Assembly (NCBI RefSeq): GCF_029784135.1
Contig: NC_073745.1
Location: forward strand, 158,919,335 to 158,983,334
DNA: 64,000 nt
Direction: 5' to 3'
Source: Toxorhynchites rutilus septentrionalis
Lineage: Eukaryota; Arthropoda; Insecta; Diptera; Culicidae
Below the pieces are notes generated by a model, which was not told the DNA's origin, did not search any database, and saw only the letters and a list, made by a program, of their open reading frames with translations. Position numbers and translations under genes: made by a program. Shown here piece by piece: positions 43,696 to 56,459 of this stretch (positions are counted from its first letter, which is position 1; each line of letters begins with the position of its first letter).

Positions 43696-44223
43696 TTACT
43701 TACATTAATTTTCGTTGTTTTGCTTTGTACTAATCTACATGGTCGTTGAACTGATTGAAGAACACTTCACTGGCGGTCGTCTGAATCAGGTTTCCGGTTG
43801 CTCGTTGTTTGGATGCGGCCTGCGGAGGCGCTCTCCTCTACGCAGCCTGTTGATAATGTTGCTGTTGGCCTGCGGAGGCGCTCTCCTCTACGCAGCCTGT
43901 TGTTAATTTTGAAGTTAGCCTGTGGATGCGCATTCCGCATTGCGTCGTGAAATGATAACAGGACAATGTTGATGGTCGCATACATTCACTGATGTTCGCT
44001 GCGGTTGATTGTTGCTGCTTTTAACCGTTCTGCTGTCCCGGTGCTCTCATTCGGTCACAGTATTTTGATAATTAAATTAACTGTGTGCCATTTTTCGTTT
44101 TGAATTTCGCACTACGGTGCGGCTGGTCTGAGTCTTTATGAATTATTCACTTTATGGTCTTTATGATTATTCACTTCACAGTTCACATAGCACAAACGTT
44201 AAACATCGTTAGAAGTTTAAGGG

Positions 44224-44436
44224 TTAAACGTTCGCTGCTAAATTGTTCATTTGAATGGTCCGGTTGGCCACTCGCTCTGTCTGTTGGCGGTGCAATTTCG
44301 CAATTAATTTAATCGCGATGTATCCCACGGCGGCTGCCGCAAGTATGCAGATTGCTATCGTCTGTGCGTGGCTGTTTTCGGCTGTGCTGTTAATTGCTGC
44401 CGGCGCGACGATCTCGTCGCTGCTAAACCAACCCAT
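44224..44436 (-). CDS. small one-helix membrane protein frame upstream of gypsy gag
   Basis: About 70 codons from the second ATG (44436), beginning MGWFSSDEIV. Gly2 and Ser make it a possible N-myristoylation start. A hydrophobic helix follows (TIAICILAAAAVGYIAIKLI), then a basic tail (KLHRQQTERVANR). An upstream in-frame ATG (44484) would add 16 residues. Small single-helix frames occur in the 5' region of some insect mdg1-like elements, as far as I recall; the function is unknown. It could also be a chance frame. Confidence 0.4.
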   Translation of the reverse strand: MGWFSSDEIVAPAAINSTAENSHAQTIAICILAAAAVGYIAIKLIAKLHRQQTERVANRTIQMNNLAANV

Positions 44437-45435
44437 TGTTGGTCGGTAATTAATGATTGCTGTGATCGATTTTTCTTCTGCCACTTATCACTCGACTTTT
44501 GCACTGTTAAAACTCAACTTTTACTCTGTTAAAAAGGTTAACTTTTTACTCGACTGGCGAGGGATCGCCATGATTTGAAGTCTACTCGTACAGCTTAGAC
44601 ATCGAGGGACGCGATATTAGCAATGTACTACTCGCCATGAGTTGAGGTGTAAGAATGATTTTATTAACTCTCTCAGATATATTCTACCATGCATGCGGCG
44701 ATGCCTACGTGACACTTTCTGCCGCGGTCAGCATAAATCGCAATCGCCTGTTCTCGGAACTTTGGACTCTTGCTAATTCTGCTGATCGCGCGCCTTGAAT
44801 GTATCGTTAAGGCGGGCATCCACCACACTCGCCTAAATACTATGTTCTTCTCTTTCAATCCCATTTCTTCTCTGCCACCGGACTGAACAGAGGCAATCCC
44901 ATTTATTTTCTGCCATCGGACTGAACAGTGGTTTATTAGCCGGTGCCCGCTCGGAAATTAATTTAATAGCAATTGCAATCCCATTTCTTCTCTGCCACCG
45001 GACTGAACAGTGGCAATCCCATTTATTTTCTGCCACCGGACTGAACAGAGGCAATCCCATTTCTTTTCTGCCATCGGACAGTTTCTCTTACTCGCTCCCC
45101 TAAATACTATGTTCTTCTCTTTCAATCCCATTTCTTCTCTGTCACCGGACTGAACAGTGGCAATCCCATTTATTTTCTGCCACCGTACTGAACAGTGGCA
45201 ATCCCATTTATTTTCTGCCACCGGACTGAACAGAGGCAATCCCATTTTTTTCTGCCATCGGACTGAACAGGGGTTTATTAGCCAGTGATAATGTGATAAG
45301 AAAACAGTTTCTCTCACTCGCTCGCCTAAATACTATATTCTTCTCTTTCAATCCCATTTCTTCTCTGCCACCGGACTGAACAGTGGCAATCCCATTTATT
45401 TTCTGCCACCGGTCTGAACAGAGGCAATCCCAGAG

Positions 45436-45570
45436 GCATCGCATCGCATCACATCGCATCGCATCGCATCGCATCACATCGCATCGCATCGCATCGCATC
45501 GCATCGCATCGCATCGCATCGCATCGCATCTCGCATCGCATCGCATCGCATCGCATCGCATCCCATCCCA
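45436..45570. repeat. GCATC island 1
   Basis: About 25 units with a few variants (acatc, a tcgcatc phase slip, terminal catcccatccca). It begins directly after aatcccagag and ends before a gtgccaatcaaaacggggtt segment. Confidence 0.9.
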
Positions 45571-45820
45571 TGTGCCAATCAAAACGGGGTTGTTAGGGCG
45601 TTTAGATAACTATATTTTTATTTTTATTTTTTCTCTTTTAATCCCATTTCTTCTCTGCCACCGGACTGAACAGTAATCCCATTTATTTACTGCCACCGTA
45701 CTGAACAGTGGCAATCCCATTTATTTTCTGCCACCGGACTGAACAGAGGCAATCCTATTTTTTTCTGCCATCGGACTGAACAGGGGTTTATTAGCCGGTA
45801 CCCGCTCGGAAATTAATTTA

Positions 45821-45876
45821 GTTCTAATTGCAATGTGATAGGAAAACAGAAAATCCTATCACATTGCAATTGGAAC
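45821..45876. repeat. palindrome 1 in the minisatellite
   Basis: Left arm 45821-45843 (gttctaattgcaatgtgata gga) and right arm 45854-45876 are reverse complements with one mismatch, separated by about 10 bp. They could form a cruciform or hairpin. Confidence 0.8.
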
Positions 45877-46940
45877 TCGGTGCTCGGAAATTAATTTAAT
45901 AGCAATTGCAATGTGATAGGAAAACAGTTTCTCTCACTCGCTCGCCTAAATACTATGTTCTTCTCTTTCAATCCCATTTCTTCTTTGCCACCGGACTGAA
46001 CAGTGGCAATCCCATTTATTTTCTGCCACCGGACTGAACAGTGGCAATCCCATTTATTTTCTGCCACCGGACTGAACCGTGGCAATCCCATTTATTTTCT
46101 GCTGTCGGGCTGAACAGAGGCAATCCCATTTCTTTTCTGCCATCGGACTGAACAGTGGTTTATTAGCCGGTGCCTGGTCAGAAATTAATTTAGTTGCAAT
46201 AACAAAGTGATAGGAAAATAGTTTATCTCGCTCGCTCGCCTTAATACTTTGATCTTCTCTCTCAGTTCCATTTCTTTCCTACCACCGGACTGAACCGTGG
46301 CAATCCCATTTATTTTCTGCCGTCGGACTGAACAGAGGCAATCCCATTTCTTTTCTGCCATCGGACTGAACAGTGGTTTATTTGCCGGTGCCTGGTCAGA
46401 AATTAATTTAGTTGCAATAACAAAGTGATAGGAAAATAGTTTATCTCGCTCGCTCGCCTTAATACTTTGATCTTCTCTCTCAATCCCATTTCTTCTCTGC
46501 CACCGGACTGAACAGTGGCAATCCCATTTATTTTCTGCCACCGGACTGAACAGAGGCAATCCCATTTCTTTTCTGCCATCGGACAGTTTCTCTTACTCGC
46601 TCCCCTAAATACTATGTTCTTCTCTTTCAATCCCATTTCTTCTCTGTCACCGGACTGAACAGTGGCAATCCCATTTATTTTCTGCCACCGTACTGAACAG
46701 TGGCAATCCCATTTATTTTCTGCCACCGGACTGAACAGAGGCAATCCCATTTTTTTCTGCCATCGGACTGAACAAGGGTTTATTAGCCAGTGATAATGTG
46801 ATAAGAAAACAGTTTCTCTCACTCGCTCGCCTAAAAACTATATTCTTCTCTTTCAATCCCATTTCTTCTCTGCCACCGGACTGAACAGTGGCAATCCCAT
46901 TTATTTTCTGCCACCGGACTGAACAGAGGCAATCCCAGAG

Positions 46941-47197
46941 GCATCGCATCGCATCACTTCGCATCGCATCGCATCGCATCTCGCATCGCATCGCATCGCA
47001 TCGCATCGCATCGCATCGCATCGCATCGCATCGCATCGCATCGCATCGCATCGCATCGCATCGCATCGCATCGCATCGCATCGCATCGCATCGCATCGCA
47101 TCTCGCATCGCATCGCATCGCATCGCATCGCATCGCATCGCATCGCATCGCATCGCATCGCATCGCATCGCATCGCATCGCATCGCATCGCATCGCA
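46941..47197. repeat. GCATC island 2
   Basis: About 50 units with two tcgcatc phase slips and one acttc variant. It is followed by tccccaggcagcttggtttt, the inverse of the 95-bp unit. Confidence 0.92.
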
Positions 47198-48855
47198 TTC
47201 CCCAGGCAGCTTGGTTTTGATGGCTATGTTGGGGAAACCGTGCCAATCAAAACGGGGTTGTTAGGGCGTTTAGATAACTATATTTCTCTTTTAATCCCAT
47301 TTCTTCTCTGCCACCGGACTGAACAGTGGAAATCCCATTTATTTTCTGCCACCGTACTGAACAGTGGCAATCCCATTTATTTTCTGCCACCGGACTGAAC
47401 CGTGGCAATCCCATTTATTTTCTGCCGTCGGGCTGAACAGAGGCAATCCCATTTCTTTTCTGCCATCGGATTGAACAGTGGTTTATTAGCCGGGGCCCGC
47501 TCGGAAATTAATTTAATAGCAATTGCAATGTGATAGGAAAACAGTTTCTCTCACTCGCTCGCCTAAATACTATGTTCTTCTCTTTCAATCCCATTTCTTC
47601 TCTGCCACCGGTCTGAACAGTGGCAATCCCATTTATTTTCTGCCACCGGACTGAACAGTGGAAATCCCATTTCTTCTCTGCCACCGGACTGAACAGTGGC
47701 AATCCCATTTCTTCTCTACCACCGGACTGAACCGTGGCAATCCCATTTATGTTCTGCCGTCGGACTGAACAGAAATCCCATTTCTTCTCTGCCACCGGAA
47801 TGAACAGAGGCAATCCCATTTATTTTCTGCCATCGGACTGAACAGTGGTTTATTAGCCGGTGCCCGCTCGGAAATTAATTTAATAGCAATTGCAATGTGA
47901 TAGGAGCACAGTTTCTCTCACTCGCTCGCCTAAATACTATGTTCTTCTCTTTCAATCCCATTCCTTCTCTGCCACCGGACTGAACAGTGGAAATCCCATT
48001 TATTTTCTGCCACCGGACTGAACAGTGGAAATCCCATTTCTTCTCTACCACCGGACTGAACCGTGGCAATCCCATTTCTTCTCTACCACCGGACTGAACC
48101 GTGGCAATCCCATTTATTTCCTGCCGTCGGACTGAACAGAAATCCCATTTCTTCTCTGCCACCGGACTGAACAGAGGCAATCCCATTTATTTTCTGCCAT
48201 CGGACTGAACAGTGGTTTATTAGCCGGTGCCCGCTCGGAAATTAATTTAATAGCAATTGCAATGTGATACACACACAGTTTCTCTCACTCGCTCCCCTAA
48301 ATACTATGTTCTTCTCTTTCAATCCCATTTCTTCTCTGCCACCGGACTGAACAGTGGCAATCCCATTTATTTTCTGCCACCGGACTGAACAGTGGAAATC
48401 CCATTTCCTCTCTACCACCGGACTGAACCGTGGCAATCCCATTTATTTTCTGCCGTCGGACTGAACAGAGGCAATCCCATTTCTTTTCTGCCATCGGACA
48501 GTTTCTCTTACTCGCTCCCCTAAATACTATGTTCTTCTCTTTCAATCCCATTTCTTCTCTGTCACCGGACTGAACAGTGGCAATCCCATTTATTTTCTGC
48601 CACCGTACTGAACAGTGGCAATCCCATTTATTTTCTGCCACCGGACTGAACAGAGGCAATCCCATTTTTTTCTGCCATCGGACTGAACAGGGGTTTATTA
48701 GCCAGTGATAATATGATAAGAAAACAGTTTCTCTCACTCGCTCGCCTAAATACTATATTCTTCTCTTTCAATCCCATTTCTTCTCTGCCACCGGACTGAA
48801 CAGTGGCAATCCCATTTATTTTCTGCCACCGGACTGAACAGAGGCAATCCCAGAG

Positions 48856-48956
48856 GCATCGCATCGCATCACTTCGCATCGCATCGCATCGCATCGCATC
48901 GCATCGCATCGCATCGCATCGCATCGCATCTCGCATCGCATCGCATCGCATCGCAT
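48856..48956. repeat. GCATC island 3
   Basis: About 20 units with the same acttc variant and phase slip as island 2, and the same right neighbour (tccccaggcagcttgg). It was probably duplicated together with it. Confidence 0.92.
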
Positions 48957-51681
48957 TCCCCAGGCAGCTTGGTTTTGATGGCTATGTTGGGGAAACCGTG
49001 CCAATCAAAACGGGGTTGTTAGGGCGTTTAGATAACTATATTTCTCTTTTAATCCCATTTCTTCTCTGCCACCGGACTGAACAGTGGCAATCCCATTTAT
49101 TTTCTGCCACCGTACTGAACAGTGGCAATCCCATTTATTTTCTGCCACCGGACTGAACCGTGGCAATCCCATTTATTTTCTGCCGTCGGGCTGAACAGAG
49201 GCAATCCCATTTCTTTTCTGCCATCGGATTGAACAGTGGTTTATTAGCCGGGGCCCGCTCGGAAATTAATTTAATAGCAATTGCAATGTGATAGGAAAAC
49301 AGTTTCTCTCACTCGCTCGCCTAAATACTATGTTCTTCTCTTTCAATCCCATTTCTTCTCTGCCACCGGTCTGAACAGTGGCAATCCCATTTATTTTCTG
49401 CTACCGGACTGAACAGTGGAAATCCCATTTCTTCTCTGCCACCGGACTGAACAGTGGCAATCCCAGTTATTTTCTGCCACCGGACTGAACAGTGGCAATC
49501 CCATTTCTTCTCTACCACCGGACTGAACCGTGGCAATCCCATTTATTTTCTGCCGTCGGACTGAACAGAAATCCCATTTCTTCTCTGCCACCGGAATGAA
49601 CAGAGGCAATCCCATTTATTTTCTGCCATCGGACTGAACAGTGGTTTATTAGCCGGTGCCCGCTCGGAAATTAATTTAATAGCAATTGCAATGTGATAGG
49701 AGCACAGTTTCTCTCACTCGCTCGCCTAAATACTATGTTCTTCTCTTTCAATCCCATTCCTTCTCTGCCACCGGACTGAACAGTGGAAATCCCATTTATT
49801 TTCTGCCACCGGACTGAACAGTGGAAATCCCATTTCTTCTCTACCACCGGACTGAACCGTGGCAATCCCATTTCTTCTCTACCACCGGACTGAACCGTGG
49901 CAATCCCATTTATTTCCTGCCGTCGGACTGAACAGAAATCCCATTTCTTCTCTGCCACCGGACTGAACAGAGGCAATCCCATTTATTTTCTGCCATCGGA
50001 CTGAACAGTGGTTTATTAGCCGGTGCCCGCTCGGAAATTAATTTAATAGCAATTGCAATGTGATACACACACAGTTTCTCTCACTCGCTCCCCTAAATAC
50101 TATGTTCTTCTCTTTCAATCCCATTTCTTCTCTGCCACCGGACTGAACAGTGGCAATCCCATTTATTTTCTGCCACCAGACTGAACAGTGGAAATCCCAT
50201 TTCTTCTCTACCACCGGACTGAACCGTGGCAATCCCATTTATTTTCTGCCGTCGGACTGAACAGAGGCAATCCCATTTCTTTTCTGCCATCGGACAGTTT
50301 CTCTTACTCGCTCCCCTAAATACTATGTTCTTCTCTTTCAATCCCATTTCTTCTCTGTCACCGGACTGAACCGTGGCAATCCCATTTATTTTCTGCCGTC
50401 GGACTGAACAGAAATCCCATTTCTTCTCTGCCACCGGACTGAACAGAGGCAATCCCATTTATTTTCTGCCATCGGACTGAACAGTGGTTTATTAGCCGGT
50501 GCCCGCTCGGAAATTAATTTAATAGCAATTGCAATGTGATAGGAGCACAGTTTCTCTCACTCGCTCCCCTAAATACTATGTTCTTCTCTTTCAATCCCAT
50601 TTCTTCTCTGCCACCGGACTGAACAGTGGCAATCCCATTTATTTTCTGCCACCGGACTGAACAGTGGAAATCCCATTTCTTCTCTACCACCGGACTGAAC
50701 CGTGGCAATCCCATTTATTTTCTGCCGTCGGACTGAACAGAAATCCCATTTCTTCTCTGCCACCGGACTGAACAGAGGCAATCCCATTTATTTTCTGCCA
50801 TCGGACTGAACAGTGGTTTATTAGCCGGTGCCCGCTCGGAAATTAATTTAATAGCAATTGCAATGTGATAGGAGCACAGTTTCTCTCACTCGCTCGCCTA
50901 AATACTATGTTCTTCTCTTTCAATCCCATTTCTTCTCTGCCACCGGACTGAACAGTGGCAATCCCATTTATTTTCTGCCACCGGACTGAACAGTGGAAAT
51001 CCCATTTCTTCTCTACCACCGGACTGAACCGTGGCAATCCCATTTCTTCTCTACCACCAGACTGACCCGTGGCAATCCCATTTATTTTCTGCCGTCGGAC
51101 TGAACAGAAATCCCATTTCTTCTCTGCCACCGGACTGAACAGAGGCAATCCCATTTATTTTCTGCCATCGGACTGAACAGTGGTTTATTAGCCGGTGCCC
51201 GCTCGGAAATTAATTTAGTAGCAATTGCAATGTGATAGGAGCACAGTTTCTCTCACTCGCTCGCCTAAATACTATGTTCTTCTCTTTCAATCCCATTTCT
51301 TCTCTGCCACCGGACTGAACAGTGGCAATCCCATTTATTTTCTGCCACCGGACTGAACAGTGGAAATCCCATTTCTTCTCTACCACCGGACTGAACCGTG
51401 GCAATCCCATTTCTTCTCTACCACCAGACTGAACCGTGGCAATCCCATTTATTTTCTGCCGTCGGACTGAACAGAAATCCCATTTCTTCTCTGCCACCGG
51501 ACTGAACCGTGGCAATCCCATTTATTTTCTGCCATCCGACTGAACAGTGGTTTATTTGCCGGTGCCCGCTCGGAAATTAATTTAATAGCAATTGCAATCC
51601 CATTTCTTCTCTGCCACCGGACTGAACAGTGGCAATCCCATTTATTTTCTTCCACCGGACTGAACAGAGGCAATCCCAGAG

Positions 51682-51865
51682 GCATCGCATCGCATCGCAT
51701 CGCATCGCATCGCATCGCATCGCATCGCATCGCATCGCATCGCATCGCATCGCATCGTATCGTATCGCATCGCATCGCATCGCATCGCATTCCCCAGGCA
51801 GCTTGGTTTTGATGGCTATGTTGGGGAAACCGCGCCAATCAAAACGCATCGCATCGCATCGCATT
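51682..51865. repeat. GCATC islands 4a and 4b
   Basis: 51682-51790 carries about 21 units with two gtatc variants. The ccccaggcagcttggttttg segment (51791-51845) and four more units (51846-51865) follow, so here the 95-bp-unit fragment lies between two GCATC runs. Confidence 0.9.
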
Positions 51866-51965
51866 TATTTTCTGCCACCGGATTGAACAGAGGCAATCCC
51901 ATTTTTTTTCTGCCATCGGACTGAACAGGGGTTTATTAGCCAGTGCCTGCTCGGAAATTAATTTA

Positions 51966-52021
51966 GTTCCAATTGCAATGTGATAGGAAAACAGAGAATC
52001 CTATCACATTGCAATTGGAAC
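51966..52021. repeat. palindrome 2 in the minisatellite
   Basis: Arms 51966-51988 and 51999-52021 (gttccaattgcaatgtgata gga and its exact complement) are separated by 10 bp (aaacagagaa). Confidence 0.85.
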
Positions 52022-52458
52022 TGGGTGCTCGGAAATTAATTTAATAGCAATTGCAATGTGATAGGAGCACAATTTCTTTTACTCGCTCCCCTAAATACTA
52101 TGTTCTTCTCTTTCAATCCCATTTCTTCTCTGCCACCGGACTGAACAGTGGCAATCCCATTTATTTTCTGCCACCGGACTGAACAGTGGAAATCTCATTT
52201 CTTCTCTACCACCGGACTGAACCGTGGCAATCCCATTTATTTTCTGCCGTCGGACTGAACAGTGGTTTATTAGCCGGTACCCGCTCGGAAATTAATATAA
52301 AGGCAATTGCAATGTGATAAGAAAACAGTTTCTCTCACTCGCTCGCCTAAATACTATGTTCTTCTCTTTCAATCCCATTTCTTCTCTGCCAATCCCATTT
52401 TTTCTGCCATCGGACTGAACAGGGGTTATTAGCCAGTGCCTGCTCGGAAATTAATTTA

Positions 52459-52514
52459 GTTCCAATTGCAATGTGATAGGAAAACAGAAAATCCTATCAC
52501 ATTGCAATTGGAAC
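52459..52514. repeat. palindrome 3 in the minisatellite
   Basis: Arms 52459-52481 and 52492-52514 are identical to palindrome 2, with the spacer aaacagaaaa. Confidence 0.85.
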
Positions 52515-53279
52515 TGGGTGCTCGGAAATTAATTTAATAGCAATTGCAATGTGATAGGAGCACAATTTCTTTTACTCGCTCCCCTAAATACTATGTTCTT
52601 CTCTTTCAATCCCATTTCTTCTCTGCCACCGGACTGAACAGTGGCAATCCCATTTATTTTCTGCCACCGGACTGAACAGTGGAAATCCCATTTCTTCTCT
52701 ACCACCGGACTGAACCGTGGCAATCCCATTTATTTTCTGCCGTCGGACTGAACAGAGGCAACCCCATTTCTTTTCTGCCATCGGACTGAACAGTGGTTTA
52801 TTAGCCGGTGCCCGCTCGGAAATTAATTTAATAGCAATTGCAATGTGATAGGAGCACAGTTTCTCTCACTCGCTCCCCTAAATACAATGTTCTTCTCTTT
52901 CAATCCCATTTCTTCTCTGCCACCGGTCTGAACAGTGGCAATCCCATTTTTTCTGCCACCGGACTGTACAGTGGAAATCCCATTTCTTCTCTGCCACCGG
53001 ACTGAACAGAGGCAATCCCATTTATTTTCTGCCATCGGACTGAACAGTGATTTATTAGCCGGTGTCCGCTCGGAAATTAATTTAATAGCAATTGCAATGT
53101 GATAGGAGCACAGTTTCTCTCACTCGCTCCCCTAAATACTATGTTCTTCTCTTTCAATCCCATTTCTTCTCTGCCACCGGACTGAACAGTGGCAATCCCA
53201 TTTATTTTCTGCCACCGTACTGAACAGTGGCAATCCCATTTATTTTCTTCCACCGGACTGAACAGAGGCAATCCCAGAG

Positions 53280-53322
53280 GCATCGCATCGCATCGCATCG
53301 CATCGCATCGCATCGCATCGCA
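53280..53322. repeat. GCATC island 5, end of the array
   Basis: Eight to nine perfect units. The minisatellite stops here, and the next sequence (aacattcgtaacattacgct) resembles 402-430 at the other end of the window. Confidence 0.9.
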
Positions 53323-56300
53323 ACTCTAACATTCGTAACATTACGCTGTTGAAAATCCGAATAATTTCTTCCTCCAAATTTTGACTTCACGTTCCCCCAG
53401 AGGAAGTAATCGACGACGAGAAATGTTGAAATTCTTACCATAAGAAGACAAAATAAGGCTTCGGTTGCTCGAGTAATACGATTTCACTAAAAATACACGT
53501 TCTTGTAAATTTTACATCGTGTACATCGTACATTCTGAGATTTTTATAATGCTTCTATTACGTACAATTCGATACAACGTACAATTTATAAATTGAAATG
53601 TACGTTACATCGAAGTTTCGCTGTACTTTTGTACTCGTTTGATGATTAGGCAAAATTTTCATAACCATTTGTCAAAACAGTGGGTTGGAAAATCAAATAT
53701 CAGAAAAGTCACCCCTTAATAATGTGAAGCTATTCTACATTCCATGTTGTTTTAAATTCAACAATAGACTGGTGAATATCTCCCTGCCCAGAGTATGTAT
53801 GACGCCTTGTTTCTGTGTTTTCCATTTAGCTGACTCTTGAAAACATCATGTTCTATCCCTCTGTATATGACACACTCGCAACGGGCTGCTGAGAATTGGA
53901 GATTTCAACAGGAAAACCGATCCGCCGTCGATCGGATGGGTGGGTGGGGGAGTCGGCCAAAGTAAGAACATGAATGAAAATATGAGGAAGAAGGAAGAAA
54001 CTTCGTTGATATCGTGCCATGGCAGGAGCACGTTGTGAATCATTATGACTCTCATCTGTCTGACGACGTTTCATTTGTATGAGTTTCTTCGGAAATCTTC
54101 GCTCGGCTCGCCGGGGCGCATGCCTGGTAGATTGGTAAACTTTTTCTAATTTCGATTCAGAATCAAATTCAAATCACGTCCTAGCCGAGATGATAATGAA
54201 GTTGATGAATTCCGGCGATATTAATGTTTTAATGTGAACTGCCGACGCGCTGTTGTGGCAGGATACATTAGTCGGTGGGAAGTTACCGCTGACTGGATCC
54301 TTGAAATTGAGTTCCAGGACTTGCACGTGAGTCATAATACCTCACGTTGTAGGAGTTGAACGGACGTTGGGGGTCGTCAGGGGGATGTGTGTTGTGTGTT
54401 TGACGGTGGTTCGTAATTCCAGCTGCTGTCAGTTGTCGTCGAACTGTCGGTTGGAGAACACACGTTTTGGGTTTGCCCCTTCGGTTCGGAACTTGAGTAC
54501 GGTGTGTGTTGTAATATATCATAATTCATATGGTGCACAAGCCGTTATCTTTAATATTTTCGGATGAATGGATAGCACGAGGAAAACGAATAATCACCTT
54601 TTCAACGTCATTAGTTTCACGGAAACGTCTCTGGAAGGAATAAGGCTGACATACACAATAATCCCTTCAACTGGAAGTATAAAGGAGCGGCGAAAGGCGA
54701 CTGGCTGGTGGAGCTTTATGTTTTCGCATTTCCGTTTGTTTTCATATACTGATTGGGAAAACTAACAAGAAATGGTTATATCATCAGCTGAAGTTTTCGA
54801 CCTTTCATGTATTTTCTTTCATTTGTACTTTGTCACTGAATAGTTGTAGCGTTTGTGTTCTATAGCATTTTTTTTTTTGGAAAAATGATTCACGCTTTTC
54901 AAAGTTTTGTTATTAGTTTTAAGAATCTATGAATATCAACTTTAATGTGGAGATTTGTTAAATTTTTATTTAATCTATTTTTCGATTACATCGACAGTTG
55001 TTTTCGGTTGAATAATTATGCCTTTATTGGGAGATGTAATACAACTGTGAACAGTGAGTGCAGTAGCCTATAGTGATAATAGTTCAGAGAAATATCATTG
55101 ACGGCTATTTTAACGATGTGGCTAACAGTGGAATCAATTGGTGAGGGTGTACAACAAACTTTAGTTTGAATGATACAATTTGTTATAAGTAATACCCAAG
55201 AGGAATAAAGATCTTGCGTAGTGCTTAGTATTGTAAGCTACAACGATAAACGGTTCGGAACGTGTACCACAAGTGTTCCGTATCTGGAATTGATTTGGAA
55301 TAACATTTTTAAGTCCAACACACAACAACAGGTAATATGACAAGGATAGCTATGTACTTAAATATTTTCTATGAAAACTGTGATTCATATTTCGAAAATA
55401 ATGGATGGTGTGTTGAAAAGGTATAGAAATGATGACAATTTGATCTGCTTTTTAGCTTTTGTACCGTATTTTGAGTATACAGAAAATTCTTATATTTCTT
55501 AATAGTCATTATTTCCAATAATTTTATTCGAATGAACAACTGATGAATTAATTGACGAATTTACGCAAAACTGAATCAGCTCATGCAACACCTACATTAG
55601 GGCTCAGAACCTCAAAAGTGATGATGTTTGTTTATTCTACGCACTGAAAAGGAAGATTCATTCCAACCATTGAATGTCGTCGGTATATGGTGAGAAAGTT
55701 AGGGCTTTGTATATTTACGATGGTTAAAAAACGCGATTGGACCAAAGTCATTGATCTTCGAAAATTTTAAGTTTGTAACAGATGTAACAGATTATGAATA
55801 CTGTGGATAATGGTGATAAAATAGACATCTTATTGATTATCATTGATAATATAAGAATCGATACGAGAAGGATTTAAGCGCAACACATGCTACTATAATA
55901 TAGTCACTGATATATATACACAAAATTTCTGTTCACCTCTACTAGAATATGTGAAGAGTCGTTCAGACTGATGATTTGTCGAAAATATATCATATGTTCT
56001 AAGAATAGGGTGGTCAAGAAGTATCAATTGGTTTTTAGTGAAATATTGGATTCTAAGCACTGGTTTGTTTTACCACCCCTGTTCATAATACCTGCATTTC
56101 CCCTGTATGTTAAGACACCGAATCAAATTCGCCAAACTTTGAATCAACGGGAACTGAGAAATTGAATCTCAGTAACCATTGGCTTCCAGGATGAGTTCAT
56201 TTGTTTAGATCATGGATCCACAGGAGCGCGTCACAATTCGATCATATACGCTCGAAACGAAAATCCCAGTCTATCCGCTCACTTTTGCAACTTTTGAACT

Positions 56301-56459
56301 GGGCAGGAATATCATACCACGGTTGTCCGGAAGGGTGAACTGGAAGAATGAAAAATCAAGAAGAAGTCCTAAGCGGTTATGTTTTTGGTGCCATCTCGAC
56401 AACAACTTAGTTGTATGCGGGTTTGAACCCCTTTTGAACCCAACTGACAGCAGTTTCAG
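53323..56459. other. intergenic, no gene recognised
   Basis: 53850-54560 is more GC-rich than its surroundings and has modest open frames on both strands (for example minus 54522-54283), but no domain, signal peptide or convincing splice pattern. It could contain a promoter or UTR of an unseen gene. The rest is AT-rich. Confidence 0.35.

Larger units (their letters stand above)
34285..44700 (-). mobile_element. Ty3/gypsy LTR retrotransposon, broken and nested
   Basis: Minus-strand order: small membrane-protein frame (44436-44224), gag (43695-42355), protease (about 42350-42033), RT (42016-41035, continued 35473-34459 after LINE copy C), RNase H, then a short frameshifted stretch to 34285. 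The GCATC array replaces everything beyond, so integrase and 3' LTR are missing here. The 5' LTR limits could not be fixed; it should lie between 44436 and the minisatellite start at 44826. The Gly/Arg-rich gag without zinc knuckles suggests an mdg1-like rather than an errantivirus branch (inference). Confidence 0.8.
44826..53322. repeat. 8.5 kb higher-order minisatellite with embedded GCATC islands
   Basis: The basic unit is about 35 bp: caatcccatttcttctctgc followed by caccggactgaacagtgg. Groups of these alternate with a ~110-bp spacer (tttattagccggtgcccgct…, caattgcaatgtgatagg, ctcgctcgcctaaatact), making higher-order periods of about 367 bp (e.g. spacer ends at 47875/48242, 49671/50038, 50843/51210). 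A ~1.8 kb block (about 47500-48490) recurs 1796 bp downstream. Minus-strand frames such as VQSGGREEMGL are by-products of the unit. It borders the 5' side of the gypsy element. Confidence 0.93.

Noticed and set aside
44826..53322. Regular repeats reminiscent of a CRISPR array
   Set aside because: Spacers are not unique, the repeat is eukaryotic minisatellite DNA, and no cas gene or prokaryotic context is present.
44833..53441. Many minus-strand frames of 60-180 residues (VQSGGREEMGL, NGIATVQ)
   Set aside because: They repeat with the 35-bp and 367-bp minisatellite periods and carry no start context, splice sites or domain.
54283..54522. Minus-strand frame rich in Pro, Arg and Thr in a GC-richer segment
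   Set aside because: No recognisable domain, no signal peptide, no convincing splice partners; kept only as an unassigned region.
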